Source: Microbacterium sp. SL75
Lineage (GTDB): Bacteria; Actinomycetota; Actinomycetes; Actinomycetales; Microbacteriaceae
Assembly: GCF_026625865.1 (NCBI RefSeq)
Contig: NZ_CP113067.1
Location: 2,108,001 to 2,172,000 of the forward strand
Direction of reading: 5' to 3'
DNA length: 64,000 bases
Shown here one piece after another: positions 18,357 through 29,714 of this stretch; the first letter of the stretch is position 1; the number at the start of each line of letters is the position of its first letter. The translations under genes were made by a program, and so were the position numbers. The notes under the pieces were generated by a model. That model saw only the letters and a list, made by a program, of their open reading frames with translations, ran no database searches and was not told the DNA's origin.

Positions 18357-18373
18357 CGGCATCCGGATGCCGT
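18356..18373. terminator. Perfect 18-bp palindrome after SpoIIM gene, possible terminator
   Basis: ACGGCATCCGGATGCCGT is a perfect palindrome starting at the SpoIIM stop codon. As RNA it would form a 7-bp stem with a CCGG loop. It is built from the heptamer GGATGCC and its complement. Confidence 0.4.
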
Positions 18374-18423
18374 GTCGTTCGGCCCGGGAGGTGAGCATTC
18401 CCGATCGTTTCCCGGCGTGTCAT

Positions 18424-18440
18424 TTTTGATTCACTCAAAA
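18424..18440. promoter_or_regulatory. Candidate Fur-family operator upstream of fur-katG
   Basis: TTTTGATTCACTCAAAA is an AT-rich 17-bp dyad (seven of eight base pairs symmetric) in very GC-rich DNA. It sits directly upstream of TACGCT (18446-18451), a -10 hexamer 6 nt before the fur ATG. A repressor bound here would block the promoter, so autoregulation by the Fur-family protein is likely. Confidence 0.6.
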
Positions 18441-18457
18441 CTAGGTACGCTGAACGC

Positions 18458-21168
<2,711 letters not shown>

Positions 21169-21205
21169 GTTCGGCGAACGCTGCGGCTCGGTAACCCGCG
21201 GCAAC

Positions 21206-21240
21206 CGGAAGGCCCGTCCCCTCGCGGGGCGGGCCTTCCG
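21206..21240 (+). terminator. Rho-independent-like terminator of fur-katG
   Basis: A 15-bp GC-rich stem (CGGAAGGCCCG to CGGGCCTTCCG plus CCCC/GGGG, one bulged T) with a short loop lies 37 bp after the katG stop. No U tract follows, as is usual in high-GC actinobacteria. Confidence 0.7.
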
Positions 21241-21442
21241 TCGCTCGTTGCGTCCCGGGCGGTTCTCTCGTGCCCGCCCGCGTCGCGCGCCGTGTCCCGT
21301 GCGCCGTGTCCCACCCCGTGCCGGACCGAGCTCCGACTCACGCACCTTCGGGGCGAGCGACGTAGAAGACCCGTGTCCCACTTGGCGCAGGCTCCGGCGC
21401 GTTTCCCCGCACGGAGGCGGACACGCGCGGGGGCGGCGCGGC
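21241..21442. other. Intergenic spacer between katG terminator and oleD
   Basis: About 200 bp without a supportable gene. It contains two adjacent copies of GCGCCGTGTCCC (around 21288-21312) and a related CCGTGTCCCAC near 21372. No promoter or hairpin stands out. These may be decayed intergenic repeats. Confidence 0.35.
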
Positions 21443-22402
21443 TCAGGCGCGAGACAGGCGGCGCAGACCCTCGTCGATGGACACCGACGGCGCCCAGCGC
21501 AGGTCGCGGCGGATCGCGGTCTGATCGAACCAATGCGCGGTGGAGAGCTGCTCGGCGAGGAAACGCGTCATCGGCGGCTCGTCCTGGCCCGGGCGCACGG
21601 CCCACACCCGCTCGATCAGCGATCCCGCGGCCTTCGCCACCCCCGCGGGCACGCTGAAGCGCGGCGGGGTGACGCCCGACGCCCGGCAGATCCCGGCGAG
21701 CAGGTCGCCGACCGGCCGCGGTTCGCCGTTCGTCAACACGTACGCGCGCCCGCTGACCTCGTCGACGCGGTGCAGGGCGGCCACGATCCCGGATGCCGCG
21801 TTGTCGACGAACGTGGAGTCGATGAGAGCCGTCCCGCCGTCCAGCAGGGGCAGGGTGCCCCGACGCGCGCGGGCGACGACGCGCTCGATGAGCTGGGTGT
21901 CGCCCGGGCCCCACACGATGTGGGGGCGGATCACGACCAGAGCGGTGTCGCCGCCGGTGCGGGAGAGCGCCAGCACTTCGGCCTCGGCCTTCGTGCGGGC
22001 GTATTCGCCGCGCGCGGCATCCGGATCGGCGGGCTCGGCTCCCACACCCGCGAGGGCGTGGCCGGCGTGCGCGACCGACGGCGACGAGACGTGCACGACG
22101 CGCGTCACGCCGGCCGCCTCGGCGGCATCGAGCAGGATGCGGGTGCCCTCGACGTTGACGGCATGGAACTGCGCCGGGTCGCCGGCGAGAGAGACCTTCG
22201 CCGCGAGATGCACGACCCCGTCGACCCCCTCGAGGGCGGAAGCCACGGCATCCGGATCCGTGACCGACCCGAGCCGGTCATCGGCGCCGTCGACGCCCGA
22301 CGGGCGACGCTGCAGGGTGCGCACCTCGTGCCCCGCCTCCTGCAGAGAACGCACGACGGCCCGGCCGAGGAAGCCGGACGACCCGGTGGCGAGGACCCTC
22401 AC
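21443..22402 (-). CDS. oleD: NAD(P)-dependent 2-alkyl-3-oxoalkanoate reductase (OleD-like)
   Basis: Short-chain dehydrogenase/epimerase-fold enzyme of 319 residues. It starts at a GTG with RVLATGSSGFLGRAVVRSL (GxxGFLG cofactor loop), has HVSSPSVAHAG and the catalytic EYARTKAEAEVL (YxxxK), and resembles 3-beta-hydroxysteroid dehydrogenases. In the olefin pathway OleD reduces the 2-alkyl-3-ketoacid made by OleA to a beta-hydroxy acid. The GTGA overlap with the oleBC stop and the order oleA-oleBC-oleD support this call over a generic epimerase. Confidence 0.85.
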   Translation of the reverse strand: MRVLATGSSGFLGRAVVRSLQEAGHEVRTLQRRPSGVDGADDRLGSVTDPDAVASALEGVDGVVHLAAKVSLAGDPAQFHAVNVEGTRILLDAAEAAGVTRVVHVSSPSVAHAGHALAGVGAEPADPDAARGEYARTKAEAEVLALSRTGGDTALVVIRPHIVWGPGDTQLIERVVARARRGTLPLLDGGTALIDSTFVDNAASGIVAALHRVDEVSGRAYVLTNGEPRPVGDLLAGICRASGVTPPRFSVPAGVAKAAGSLIERVWAVRPGQDEPPMTRFLAEQLSTAHWFDQTAIRRDLRWAPSVSIDEGLRRLSRA

Positions 22403-25086
22403 GGCGCCGTCGGCTTCTCTCCGGCCAGCACGCGCTCCGCCCAGCGGGCCACGCGCGCGCGGTCGATCTTGGAGTTGTGGCGGATGTCGGTCGGAAGCGT
22501 GGGGACCACGAGCACGGCGGCGAGGCGCTGGCCGGTGGCCGCACGCACCTGATCGGTCAGATCGGGGGATGCCAGCCCCGGGCGACGGGCGCCCGCCTCG
22601 ACCACCGCGACGACGACCTGGCCGCCCACCGGGCCCACGCCGACGGCAGCGGCGCGTTCGACGGCGGGCACCGTCTCGACGTCCTGCTCGATTCCCACGG
22701 GAGTGACGGGGCCGTCGGCGGTGGTGATGACGTGGGGCAGTCGCCCCTCGATCCAGAGCCTGCCCTCGGCGTCGAGGTGTCCGACGTCTCCGGTGCGGTG
22801 CCAGCGCTCGGGGAGTCCGCGCTGCGCTTCGCGGTCGGTGAGGTACAGGCGGAAGTATCCGCGCTTGAGGTGGGGCGCCGAGATGACGACCTCGCCGGTG
22901 ACCCGCGGCTGCGTCGACGGTGCGCCGGAGGCGCGGCCGTCGGCGTCGATCGCCGAGATGCGCACTTGACCACTGCCGAGCGGGCGACCGACGCACACGC
23001 CGCGGTCGCCTCGCGCCTGTTCGATCTCGGGCAGAGTGACGTCGGCGACGAGCAGGCACTCGGTCATGCCGTAGGGGGTGTGGGCCGTTGCGTTCGGCAT
23101 GAGCGCCTGCGCGCGGCGGAGAAGATCGACGCCCACGGGGGCTCCGGTCGACAGGAACGTCTCGACACCCTCGAGAGCGGCGCGGTCGTCGGCGGTGAGG
23201 GCCGACGCGGTCGCGACGACGTTCGACACCGCCGCGGGAGACAGGAACACGATCCGCGCGTCCGAGGCGCGAACGGCCGCGGCGACGGCGGCCGCCGTCA
23301 GGGTGCGCGGAGCCGAGACGTCCATGTCGGGCGTCGCGGAGCGCGTGCCCAGCGCCGGGCCGAGGAGCGCGAAGGGGGCGAAGCCGGTGACGAGTCCCGT
23401 CTCGGCGGTCACGCCGAAGTGCGCCGCGAGGGTGTCGCGCAGCGCGGTGAGCTGGGCGTGCGTGTAGACGACGCCCTTGGCCGGTCCCGTCGAGCCGGAG
23501 GTGAACAGCACCGCAGCTTCGGCCTCGGGGGCGGGGGGAGGGGGAACGGCACGACCGCGCCCGGCCCGAGCGAGGTCGGACAAGCTCGCCTCGACGCCGA
23601 GCGCGCGGGAGGTGACCGCCGGAAGAGACGCGGCCGAGATGCGGCGACCGGGCCAGGCGAGCGCGCGTGCGGCCGCGAGCCCCGCGACCTCACCGATCAC
23701 GACGTCGGGGACCGCCCCGCGTACGGCGCGGGAGAGACCCCGGATGCCGAGACCTCGGTCGGCCACGACGACGACGGCGCCGATGCGCAGGCACGCGTAC
23801 AGGGCGGCCGTCAGGGTCGGACCCGGCTGCACGAGGAGCGAGACGCGGTCGCCCGCGCGCACCCCGAAGGCGTCGAGCCCCGCGGCGAGCTCGTCGACAC
23901 GGGCGGACAGGTGGCGCCAGCTCACGCGGAGCGGCTCCCCGTCGCGGGCGGAGGTCATGTCGATGACGGCGGTGCCGTCGTCGTCGCGGCGGGCATCGAG
24001 GGCGTCCCACAGGTGACCCGACGGGGCCTGGGGCGAGTCGGAAGGGGCGGGCGCGGGCGCGGCGGCTGCGCGCTTCGCGGCGGCCGAGCGACGCGAACGG
24101 GTCGCGGGCGTGACGGCATCCACGACCTTCTCGTCGAGCCAGTCGAGAACGACGTCGGCGTAGGGGCGCTCCTCGGCGATGAGGTGCCCGGCGCCCTCGA
24201 AGCGGTGCACGTCGGCGTGCGGGAGACGATCGGTGAGGTCGTCGAGGTGGTCCTCGCCGAAGACCGGGTCCTTGGGGCCCCGCAGCAGCAGGGCGGGCAC
24301 GGCGAGCTCACGCAGCCCCGACGACATGCGGTGCAGGGCCGGAGTGCTCTCGTGCTCGGGGGTCGCGGGGATGTCGGCGACGAAGCCGCCGATCCCTCGG
24401 CGGCGCGCGACGGTCGCGTACGGCGCGCGGAACGCGGCCTTCACGGCCGGGTCGAGCTCGGCCAGCGCGAGGGTGGTGTCGAGGAACGCCGTGGTGCCCG
24501 TGGTGCCGGCCGCGAGCATGCCGCGAGCCGTGGCGACGCGGAGGGCGAAGGGAAGAGAGGCGCCGTCGGGGTGGTGCACGGCGGTGTTGAGGGCGATGAC
24601 GGCCGCGAGGCGGTCGCGGTGCTCGACGGCCCAGCCGAGCGAGACGGGCCCGCCCCAGTCATGGCCGATGGTCACGATAGGACCTCGGATGCCGAGTCCC
24701 TCGACGAGAGCGTCGAGGTCGGCGATGCGCTGGGCCAGGGTGCGCCGCAGCGAGGAGCGTTCGGAGAAGCCCATCTCGAGCTGGTCGACGGCCACCACGC
24801 GCCAGACGGCCCCTCCGGCGTCGGCCCGCGCGAGAGAGGCGTTCACGAGGGCGCGCCAGAGGTACGACCACGTGGGATTGCCGTGCACGGCGACAATCGT
24901 CCCGATCGGCTCGAGGCCGTGCTCGACGAGGGCGTCGCCGGTGTCGAGCACGTGCCACAGGCGCGTGGCGCCCGCGTCGGCGAGGACGCCGTCAACGCTC
25001 ACGAGGCGCGACAGGGCCGGGTCGAGCCCGGGCAGGCCCGCGGGGGGAAGAGTGGCCTGCGGTCCCGTGACGCGCGCGAAGCTCAC
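22399..25086 (-). CDS. oleBC: OleBC fusion: beta-lactone decarboxylase plus beta-lactone synthetase
   Basis: Two-domain protein of 895 residues. Residues about 10-300 are an alpha/beta hydrolase of the haloalkane dehalogenase type with Asp nucleophile in IGHDWGGPVSLG and the catalytic His in GAGHLIAEE; this is OleB, which decarboxylates the beta-lactone to the alkene. An Ala/Pro-rich linker (about 310-345) joins an AMP-binding domain: VLFTSGSTGPAKGVVYTH, TPYGMTECL and RTGDVGHLDAEGRLWIEGR; this is OleC, which closes the beta-lactone using ATP. The fused form is known from Micrococcus and other actinobacteria. It overlaps oleA (ATGA) and oleD (GTGA). Confidence 0.88.
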   Translation of the reverse strand: MSFARVTGPQATLPPAGLPGLDPALSRLVSVDGVLADAGATRLWHVLDTGDALVEHGLEPIGTIVAVHGNPTWSYLWRALVNASLARADAGGAVWRVVAVDQLEMGFSERSSLRRTLAQRIADLDALVEGLGIRGPIVTIGHDWGGPVSLGWAVEHRDRLAAVIALNTAVHHPDGASLPFALRVATARGMLAAGTTGTTAFLDTTLALAELDPAVKAAFRAPYATVARRRGIGGFVADIPATPEHESTPALHRMSSGLRELAVPALLLRGPKDPVFGEDHLDDLTDRLPHADVHRFEGAGHLIAEERPYADVVLDWLDEKVVDAVTPATRSRRSAAAKRAAAAPAPAPSDSPQAPSGHLWDALDARRDDDGTAVIDMTSARDGEPLRVSWRHLSARVDELAAGLDAFGVRAGDRVSLLVQPGPTLTAALYACLRIGAVVVVADRGLGIRGLSRAVRGAVPDVVIGEVAGLAAARALAWPGRRISAASLPAVTSRALGVEASLSDLARAGRGRAVPPPPAPEAEAAVLFTSGSTGPAKGVVYTHAQLTALRDTLAAHFGVTAETGLVTGFAPFALLGPALGTRSATPDMDVSAPRTLTAAAVAAAVRASDARIVFLSPAAVSNVVATASALTADDRAALEGVETFLSTGAPVGVDLLRRAQALMPNATAHTPYGMTECLLVADVTLPEIEQARGDRGVCVGRPLGSGQVRISAIDADGRASGAPSTQPRVTGEVVISAPHLKRGYFRLYLTDREAQRGLPERWHRTGDVGHLDAEGRLWIEGRLPHVITTADGPVTPVGIEQDVETVPAVERAAAVGVGPVGGQVVVAVVEAGARRPGLASPDLTDQVRAATGQRLAAVLVVPTLPTDIRHNSKIDRARVARWAERVLAGEKPTAP

Positions 25087-26105
25087 CAGGCCAGCTCCAG
25101 CATTCCGGTGTTCAGGCCGGAGCCCACTCCCATCAGCAGGACGCGATCACCTCGGCGCAGCGTCTTCTGCTCGGCGGCGAGCGTGATCGGGATCGAGGCC
25201 GGGCCGACATTGCCGAGGGTGGGGTAGGTCACCGGGACGCGCTCGCGATCGAGCTTGGCGGCGCGCACGATCGCCGAGGTGTGCACGGAGGACACCTGGT
25301 GCGTGATGTAGCGGTCCATGCCGGTCCACGCGAACTCGCCCTTCGCCTCTTTCCAGGCGGAGACGACGAGGTCGAGCCCGCCCTTCAGCAGGGCCTTGGC
25401 GTCGGTGAACATGCCGTCGACGCTGCCGACGCAGAGGTCGTAGAACTGCGTCGCGGCGCGCGTGACGCCGCCCACGATGCGGTGACCCTCGGGGTGATCG
25501 CTCGCCCGGCCGAGGACGGCGGCGGCGGCTCCCGAGCCCAGGGTGAGGGAGGCGAACTCCTGCATGAAGGCGTCGCGGTCGAGGTCCTCGCGCACGAGGC
25601 GGTTGATGGTGTTGACCTGGATCTCGTCGGCATCCTCGCCGTTGACGATCAGGGCGTACTTGACCTGGCCCGACTGGATCATGCCGGCGGCCAGGCTCAT
25701 GCCGTTGATGAAGCCGAGGCAGGCGTTGGCGACGTCGAAGTTGATCGCGGAGCTCGGCAGTCCCAGACCGTGGTGCAGCCGCACGGCGACCGAGGGTTCG
25801 AGATGCTTTCGCGTCACCGACGTGTTGATGATGAGCCCGATCTCGCTCGGGTCGACGCCTGCCTCGGCGAGCGCCTGCTTGCCCGCGGCGATCGTGGCTT
25901 CGTCGGAGGACTCGCCCTCGGCCCAGTTGCGGCGCTCGTTGACGCCCGCGACGCGGCGGAGCAGGCCCGGCTTGAGCTTCAGGCGCTGCAGGGCCGGGGC
26001 GAGGCGCTCCTCGATGTCGTCGGACGTCGTGACGCGGCTGGGCAAGACGCTCGCCACCGAAACGAGGGCCACATCGTCGAAGTGCGTGGTGGCGTTACCT
26101 GGCAA
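25083..26105 (-). CDS. oleA: OleA: thiolase-fold fatty acyl-CoA condensing enzyme
   Basis: Thiolase-superfamily enzyme of 340 residues that joins two fatty acyl-CoAs head to head. The nucleophile Cys129 lies in FDVANACLGFINGM, Glu103 in HLEPS, His269 in YITHQVSSVH and Asn299 in PTLGNVGPASIP, matching the OleA catalytic set (Cys, Glu, His, Asn) and separating it from FabH. A TTG start at 26105 is preferred: GGGAG lies 6 nt upstream and the protein then begins at the normal position; a longer in-frame reading upstream has unrelated sequence. It is the first gene of the oleA-oleBC-oleD operon. Confidence 0.88.
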   Translation of the reverse strand: MPGNATTHFDDVALVSVASVLPSRVTTSDDIEERLAPALQRLKLKPGLLRRVAGVNERRNWAEGESSDEATIAAGKQALAEAGVDPSEIGLIINTSVTRKHLEPSVAVRLHHGLGLPSSAINFDVANACLGFINGMSLAAGMIQSGQVKYALIVNGEDADEIQVNTINRLVREDLDRDAFMQEFASLTLGSGAAAAVLGRASDHPEGHRIVGGVTRAATQFYDLCVGSVDGMFTDAKALLKGGLDLVVSAWKEAKGEFAWTGMDRYITHQVSSVHTSAIVRAAKLDRERVPVTYPTLGNVGPASIPITLAAEQKTLRRGDRVLLMGVGSGLNTGMLELAW

Positions 26106-26230
26106 GAGATCTCCCGCATCCTGTGCGTAGACGGCGCAGCCGGGCGCGGAGGGGACGCATCGACGGCTGGAAGGGTACCCCCCAGGATAAGCCGCGAGAT
26201 ATGTCGCAGGCTGCATGAGGGGTGGGTGTG
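26106..26230. other. Intergenic spacer upstream of oleA
   Basis: 125 bp between the DUF58 gene stop and the oleA start, both on the minus strand. It should carry the ole promoter. TATCCT-like and GATATG elements are visible but no convincing -35/-10 pair was found. Confidence 0.35.
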
Positions 26231-27532
26231 CTAGAGCCGACCGGCCGCTTTGAGGGCGAGGTAGCGGTCGGCCACGAGCGGGGGCAGATCGTCGGCCGAC
26301 GCCGACACCGCATCGCCTCCCGCGCGGACGATCGCCGCGGCAACCCGCTCGGCATCGTGCCGGGCGCGCTCGACGGCGGCGGCGGCGTAGACGTCGGACG
26401 CGTCCCGGTGGACGGGGGTGTCGCCGGGTCCGTCGGTGGCGGTGGCCACCAGAAGGCGCGAGCGGGAGGCGACCGCGGGAAGCGAGGCGAGGAACGCGCG
26501 GGCGGCCTCGGGGTCGTCGGCCGCCGTGAGCAGCACGACGAGGGCCGGACGGACCGCGAAGCCGCGCACGTGCGCGAAAGCGGCATCCCAGTCGGTGTCG
26601 ATCAACTGCGGATCGACGGGCGCCATGGCATCCACCAGGGCGGGCAGGAGCGAGGTGCCGTCGACGCGGGTGACGCGAGCTCGGGGCAGACGGTCGAACA
26701 TCAGCAGGTGCACGTGGTCGCCCGCGCGCGTCGCCAGCACCGACAGCAGCAACGCCGCCTCCATCGCCGCGTCGAGGCGTACGCCGTCGCCCACGCGAGC
26801 GGCGGCCGTGCGCCCGGTGTCGATCACGACGACGACGTGGCGGTCGCGCTCCGGGCGCCAGGTGCGCAGCATCGTCGTCCCCGCGCGGGCGGTGGCGCGC
26901 CAGTCGATCGAGCGCACGTCGTCTCCGCGCACGTATTCGCGGAGGCTGTCGAACTCGGTGCCCTGGCCGCGCACCTGCAGGCTCGTGTTGCCGTCGAGCT
27001 CGCGGAGCCGGGCCAGGCGCGAGGGGAGGTGCCGTCGCGAGGTGAACGGGGGGAGCACGCGGATCCGACCGGGAGCGTCCACGACGCCCTGGCGCCCGGC
27101 CAGTCCCAGCGGGCCCGCCGCGCGAACGACGACGAAGGCGCTGCGCAGTTCGCCGCGGCGGCGGGGGCGCAGGGGGAGAGGCGCGGCGCGCCGCTCGCCG
27201 GGCGGGACCACGAGGCGCAGACGTTCCGCGGGCGCTCCGGCCGTGGGCTGCCACGCGTCGCGGACGCGGGCACGGAGCAGACGGGTGCCGAGGTTGCGCA
27301 CGCGCAGCTCGCCGGACACGGGTTCGTCGCGCAGCGCCCGCTCGGGGTGCGTGCGGGTGATCTCCACCCGTCGAGGGTCGGCGGCGAGCACCGTGTCGAC
27401 GATCGCCAGCATGAGGCACAGCAGCACCCACCCGCCGGCGACCGCCCACGCCGAGAGCCCCGCCGTGCTCAGGAGCACGAGGGGGACGACGCCGAGCGCG
27501 ACGAGCAGGGCGAGACGGCCGGTGACGAACAT
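26231..27532 (-). CDS. DUF58 domain-containing membrane protein
   Basis: Protein of 433 residues with two N-terminal TM helices ([20 protein letters not shown] and WAVAGGWVLLCLMLAIVD), then a soluble region with the DUF58 signature QGTEFDSLREYVRGDD followed by VRSIDWRATARAG. The C-terminal part has a vWA-like fold, with VVVIDTGRTAAARVGDG. DUF58 proteins are client partners of MoxR AAA ATPases. The ATG overlaps the moxR stop (ATGA), and the gene ends a five-gene overlapping operon. Confidence 0.92.
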   Translation of the reverse strand: MFVTGRLALLVALGVVPLVLLSTAGLSAWAVAGGWVLLCLMLAIVDTVLAADPRRVEITRTHPERALRDEPVSGELRVRNLGTRLLRARVRDAWQPTAGAPAERLRLVVPPGERRAAPLPLRPRRRGELRSAFVVVRAAGPLGLAGRQGVVDAPGRIRVLPPFTSRRHLPSRLARLRELDGNTSLQVRGQGTEFDSLREYVRGDDVRSIDWRATARAGTTMLRTWRPERDRHVVVVIDTGRTAAARVGDGVRLDAAMEAALLLSVLATRAGDHVHLLMFDRLPRARVTRVDGTSLLPALVDAMAPVDPQLIDTDWDAAFAHVRGFAVRPALVVLLTAADDPEAARAFLASLPAVASRSRLLVATATDGPGDTPVHRDASDVYAAAAVERARHDAERVAAAIVRAGGDAVSASADDLPPLVADRYLALKAAGRL

Positions 27533-28539
27533 CAGATGGGAACGCGGGTCTGCTGCAGGACGGAGGTGAGGATGGAATCCACCGAGACGCCCTCGATCTC
27601 GGCTTCGGGACGGAGGCGAATGCGGTGGCGCCACACCGAGACCAGCATGGTCTGCACGTGGTCGGGGGTGATGGCGGGGTAGCCGCTCAGCCAGGCCCAC
27701 GCTTTGGCCGCGGCCAGCAGACCCGTGGAGGCGCGCGGGCTGACCCCGACCAGCACCGAGGGACTCTGCCGGGTCGCGCGCGCGAGGTCGACGACGTAGC
27801 CGAGCAGGTCGTCGTCGACCGAGACCGATGCCGCTGCGCGCTGCGCCGCGAGGATCTGCGGTGCCGTGACGACCGCCGCGACACCGGCGTCGTCGAGGCG
27901 ACGGGGATCGAAGCCCGAGGCGTGACGACGCAGCACGTCGACCTCGGCGTCGCGACCGGGCAGGTCGACGACGAGCTTCAGGAGGAAGCGGTCGAGCTGC
28001 GCCTCGGGCAGCGTGTACGTGCCCTCGTGCTCGATGGGGTTCTGCGTCGCGGCGACGAGGAAGGGATCGGGCAGCGCGCGGCTCTCGCCGTCGGACGACA
28101 CCTGGCGCTCCTCCATGGCCTCGAGCAGCGCCGCCTGGGTCTTCGGGGGCGTGCGGTTGATCTCGTCGGCCAGGAGCACGTGGGTGAACACGGGACCGGC
28201 GCGGAACTCGAAGTTGCCGGCGCGGGTGTCGTAGACGAGGGAGCCGGTGACGTCTCCGGGCATGAGATCGGGGGTGAACTGCACGCGCCGGGTGTCGAGT
28301 CCGAGCGCGCGACTGAACGACCTCACCAGCAGCGTCTTGGCGACGCCGGGGACGCCCTCGAGCAGCACATGGCCGCGGGAGAGCAGCGCGATGAGCAGGC
28401 CGGTGATCGTGCCGTCCTGGCCGACGACGGCTTTGCCGACCTCGAGGCGCACGCGGTGCATCGCGTCGCGCAGCTGCGCGTGGTCGTCGCTCGGCGCGAC
28501 GGAGGCCGCGGCTGCGGGGGTCTCGGGGCTGTCGGTCAT
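27532..28539 (-). CDS. MoxR-family AAA+ ATPase
   Basis: AAA+ chaperone-like ATPase of 335 residues. Walker A is EGVPGVAKT, Walker B LLADEINR, sensor 1 lies in VAATQNPIEHEGTYTLPEAQLDRF, and the C-terminal AAA lid includes GVSPRASTGLLAAAKAWA. MoxR proteins remodel or insert metal or cofactors into partners carrying vWA or DUF58 domains; here the partner DUF58 gene follows with an ATGA overlap. Upstream it also overlaps DUF4350 by ATGA. Confidence 0.95.
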   Translation of the reverse strand: MTDSPETPAAAASVAPSDDHAQLRDAMHRVRLEVGKAVVGQDGTITGLLIALLSRGHVLLEGVPGVAKTLLVRSFSRALGLDTRRVQFTPDLMPGDVTGSLVYDTRAGNFEFRAGPVFTHVLLADEINRTPPKTQAALLEAMEERQVSSDGESRALPDPFLVAATQNPIEHEGTYTLPEAQLDRFLLKLVVDLPGRDAEVDVLRRHASGFDPRRLDDAGVAAVVTAPQILAAQRAAASVSVDDDLLGYVVDLARATRQSPSVLVGVSPRASTGLLAAAKAWAWLSGYPAITPDHVQTMLVSVWRHRIRLRPEAEIEGVSVDSILTSVLQQTRVPI

Positions 28540-29714
28540 CGTGTGGTCCCTTCGGTTCGGACGGCGGCGCGCACGCTCTCTTCGAGATCGCGGAGGCGGT
28601 CGGCCGCCGCGACGAGTTCGCGGTCGGTGCGGGGGATGTCGTCGACGAGGATGCCGCGCACGCGCGCACGGTCCGCGTCCAGTCGCTGTGCGACGGCGTC
28701 GGCGATGTCGTGCGGTGAGGTGCGGGCGGTGAGCCCCAGCAGACGCCCCACACGCGAGCGGGCGGCGCGACGGAGCTCGTCGAGGGCGTGTGCGGCGTCT
28801 TTCGACGAGGCGTACAGGCGCGCACGGCCCTCGGTGGTCTCGGCGGCGCGGACCGTGACCGGCAGGCGCTCGGCGACGAGCGGCCCGAACCGGCGACCGC
28901 GCCAGATCGCGGCGGTGAGAGCCGCGGTCAGAAGAAGCAGCATGGCCGGCGTCACCCACGCGGGGGTGAGATCGCCGAGGGTGGGGGCGGCCGTTCCCTG
29001 ATCGGCGTCGGAGAGCGAGGGAACGTACCAGACGAGGGTGTCGGTCTGGCCGAGCACGCCGAGGGCGAGAGCGGCGTTGCCGTCGACGGGGAGGGACGAA
29101 TTGGTGAGAACCGAGAGCCCGTCGAGGGCGGTGACCGTTCGTCCATCGACACCTTTGGACTGCAGGAGTCCGAACTCGCCGTCGACGGGGTAGCACCCCT
29201 CGATCCCGTCCGCGGGGCGCAGGAGTTCTCCCACGTGAGCCGCTCCGGCGTTGGCGGCTGCGGGGACACCGCATTCGGGGCTCGCGGACAGGTCGGGGGA
29301 GAATCCGCCGAGCGAGGAACCGTCGAGGAGCACGTCGAGCGCTCGGGATCGCGGCTCGACGAGGACGACATGGCGCGCGCGGCCGGTGAGATCGCGCAGG
29401 GCGTCGTCCGACAGCATCGGCGCGTCGCGCAGGACGAGGGTGGCGTCGCCTCGCACGAGTGCGCGTTCGGCGGCGGCCCGGTCTCGAGCGATCGTGACCG
29501 AGACACCGTGCTGCTCGAGGACCCGCACGACCGCGCGGGTGCCGTCCGAACCGGCCGACTCGGGATCGAGGATCGCTCGCTGCGTGTACCCGCCGTAGAC
29601 GAGGGTGCCGCCCACCAGCGCGGCGAGCAGCAGGCCCCCGGCGAGAGCGACCCACCCGAGGGCGGACCTCCGGCGGGAGCGCACCGGGGCCGCCGAGGCC
29701 GTCTCGGCGCTCAT
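28536..29714 (-). CDS. DUF4350 domain-containing membrane protein
   Basis: Protein of 392 residues. One TM helix at about residues 18-40 (ALGWVALAGGLLLAALVGGT) leads into an extracytoplasmic DUF4350 domain (DGTRAVVRVLEQHGVSVTIAR, ALDVLLDGSSLGGFSPD), then a second TM helix near 255-275 and a cytosolic helical tail. DUF4350 proteins are regularly encoded with MoxR and DUF58 genes. Its function is unknown. Overlaps both neighbours by four bases. Confidence 0.88.
   Translation of the reverse strand: MSAETASAAPVRSRRRSALGWVALAGGLLLAALVGGTLVYGGYTQRAILDPESAGSDGTRAVVRVLEQHGVSVTIARDRAAAERALVRGDATLVLRDAPMLSDDALRDLTGRARHVVLVEPRSRALDVLLDGSSLGGFSPDLSASPECGVPAAANAGAAHVGELLRPADGIEGCYPVDGEFGLLQSKGVDGRTVTALDGLSVLTNSSLPVDGNAALALGVLGQTDTLVWYVPSLSDADQGTAAPTLGDLTPAWVTPAMLLLLTAALTAAIWRGRRFGPLVAERLPVTVRAAETTEGRARLYASSKDAAHALDELRRAARSRVGRLLGLTARTSPHDIADAVAQRLDADRARVRGILVDDIPRTDRELVAAADRLRDLEESVRAAVRTEGTTR

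Noticed and set aside
22477..25227. Plus-strand open frame of 916 codons over oleBC
   Set aside because: Shadow of the OleBC fusion; no motifs.
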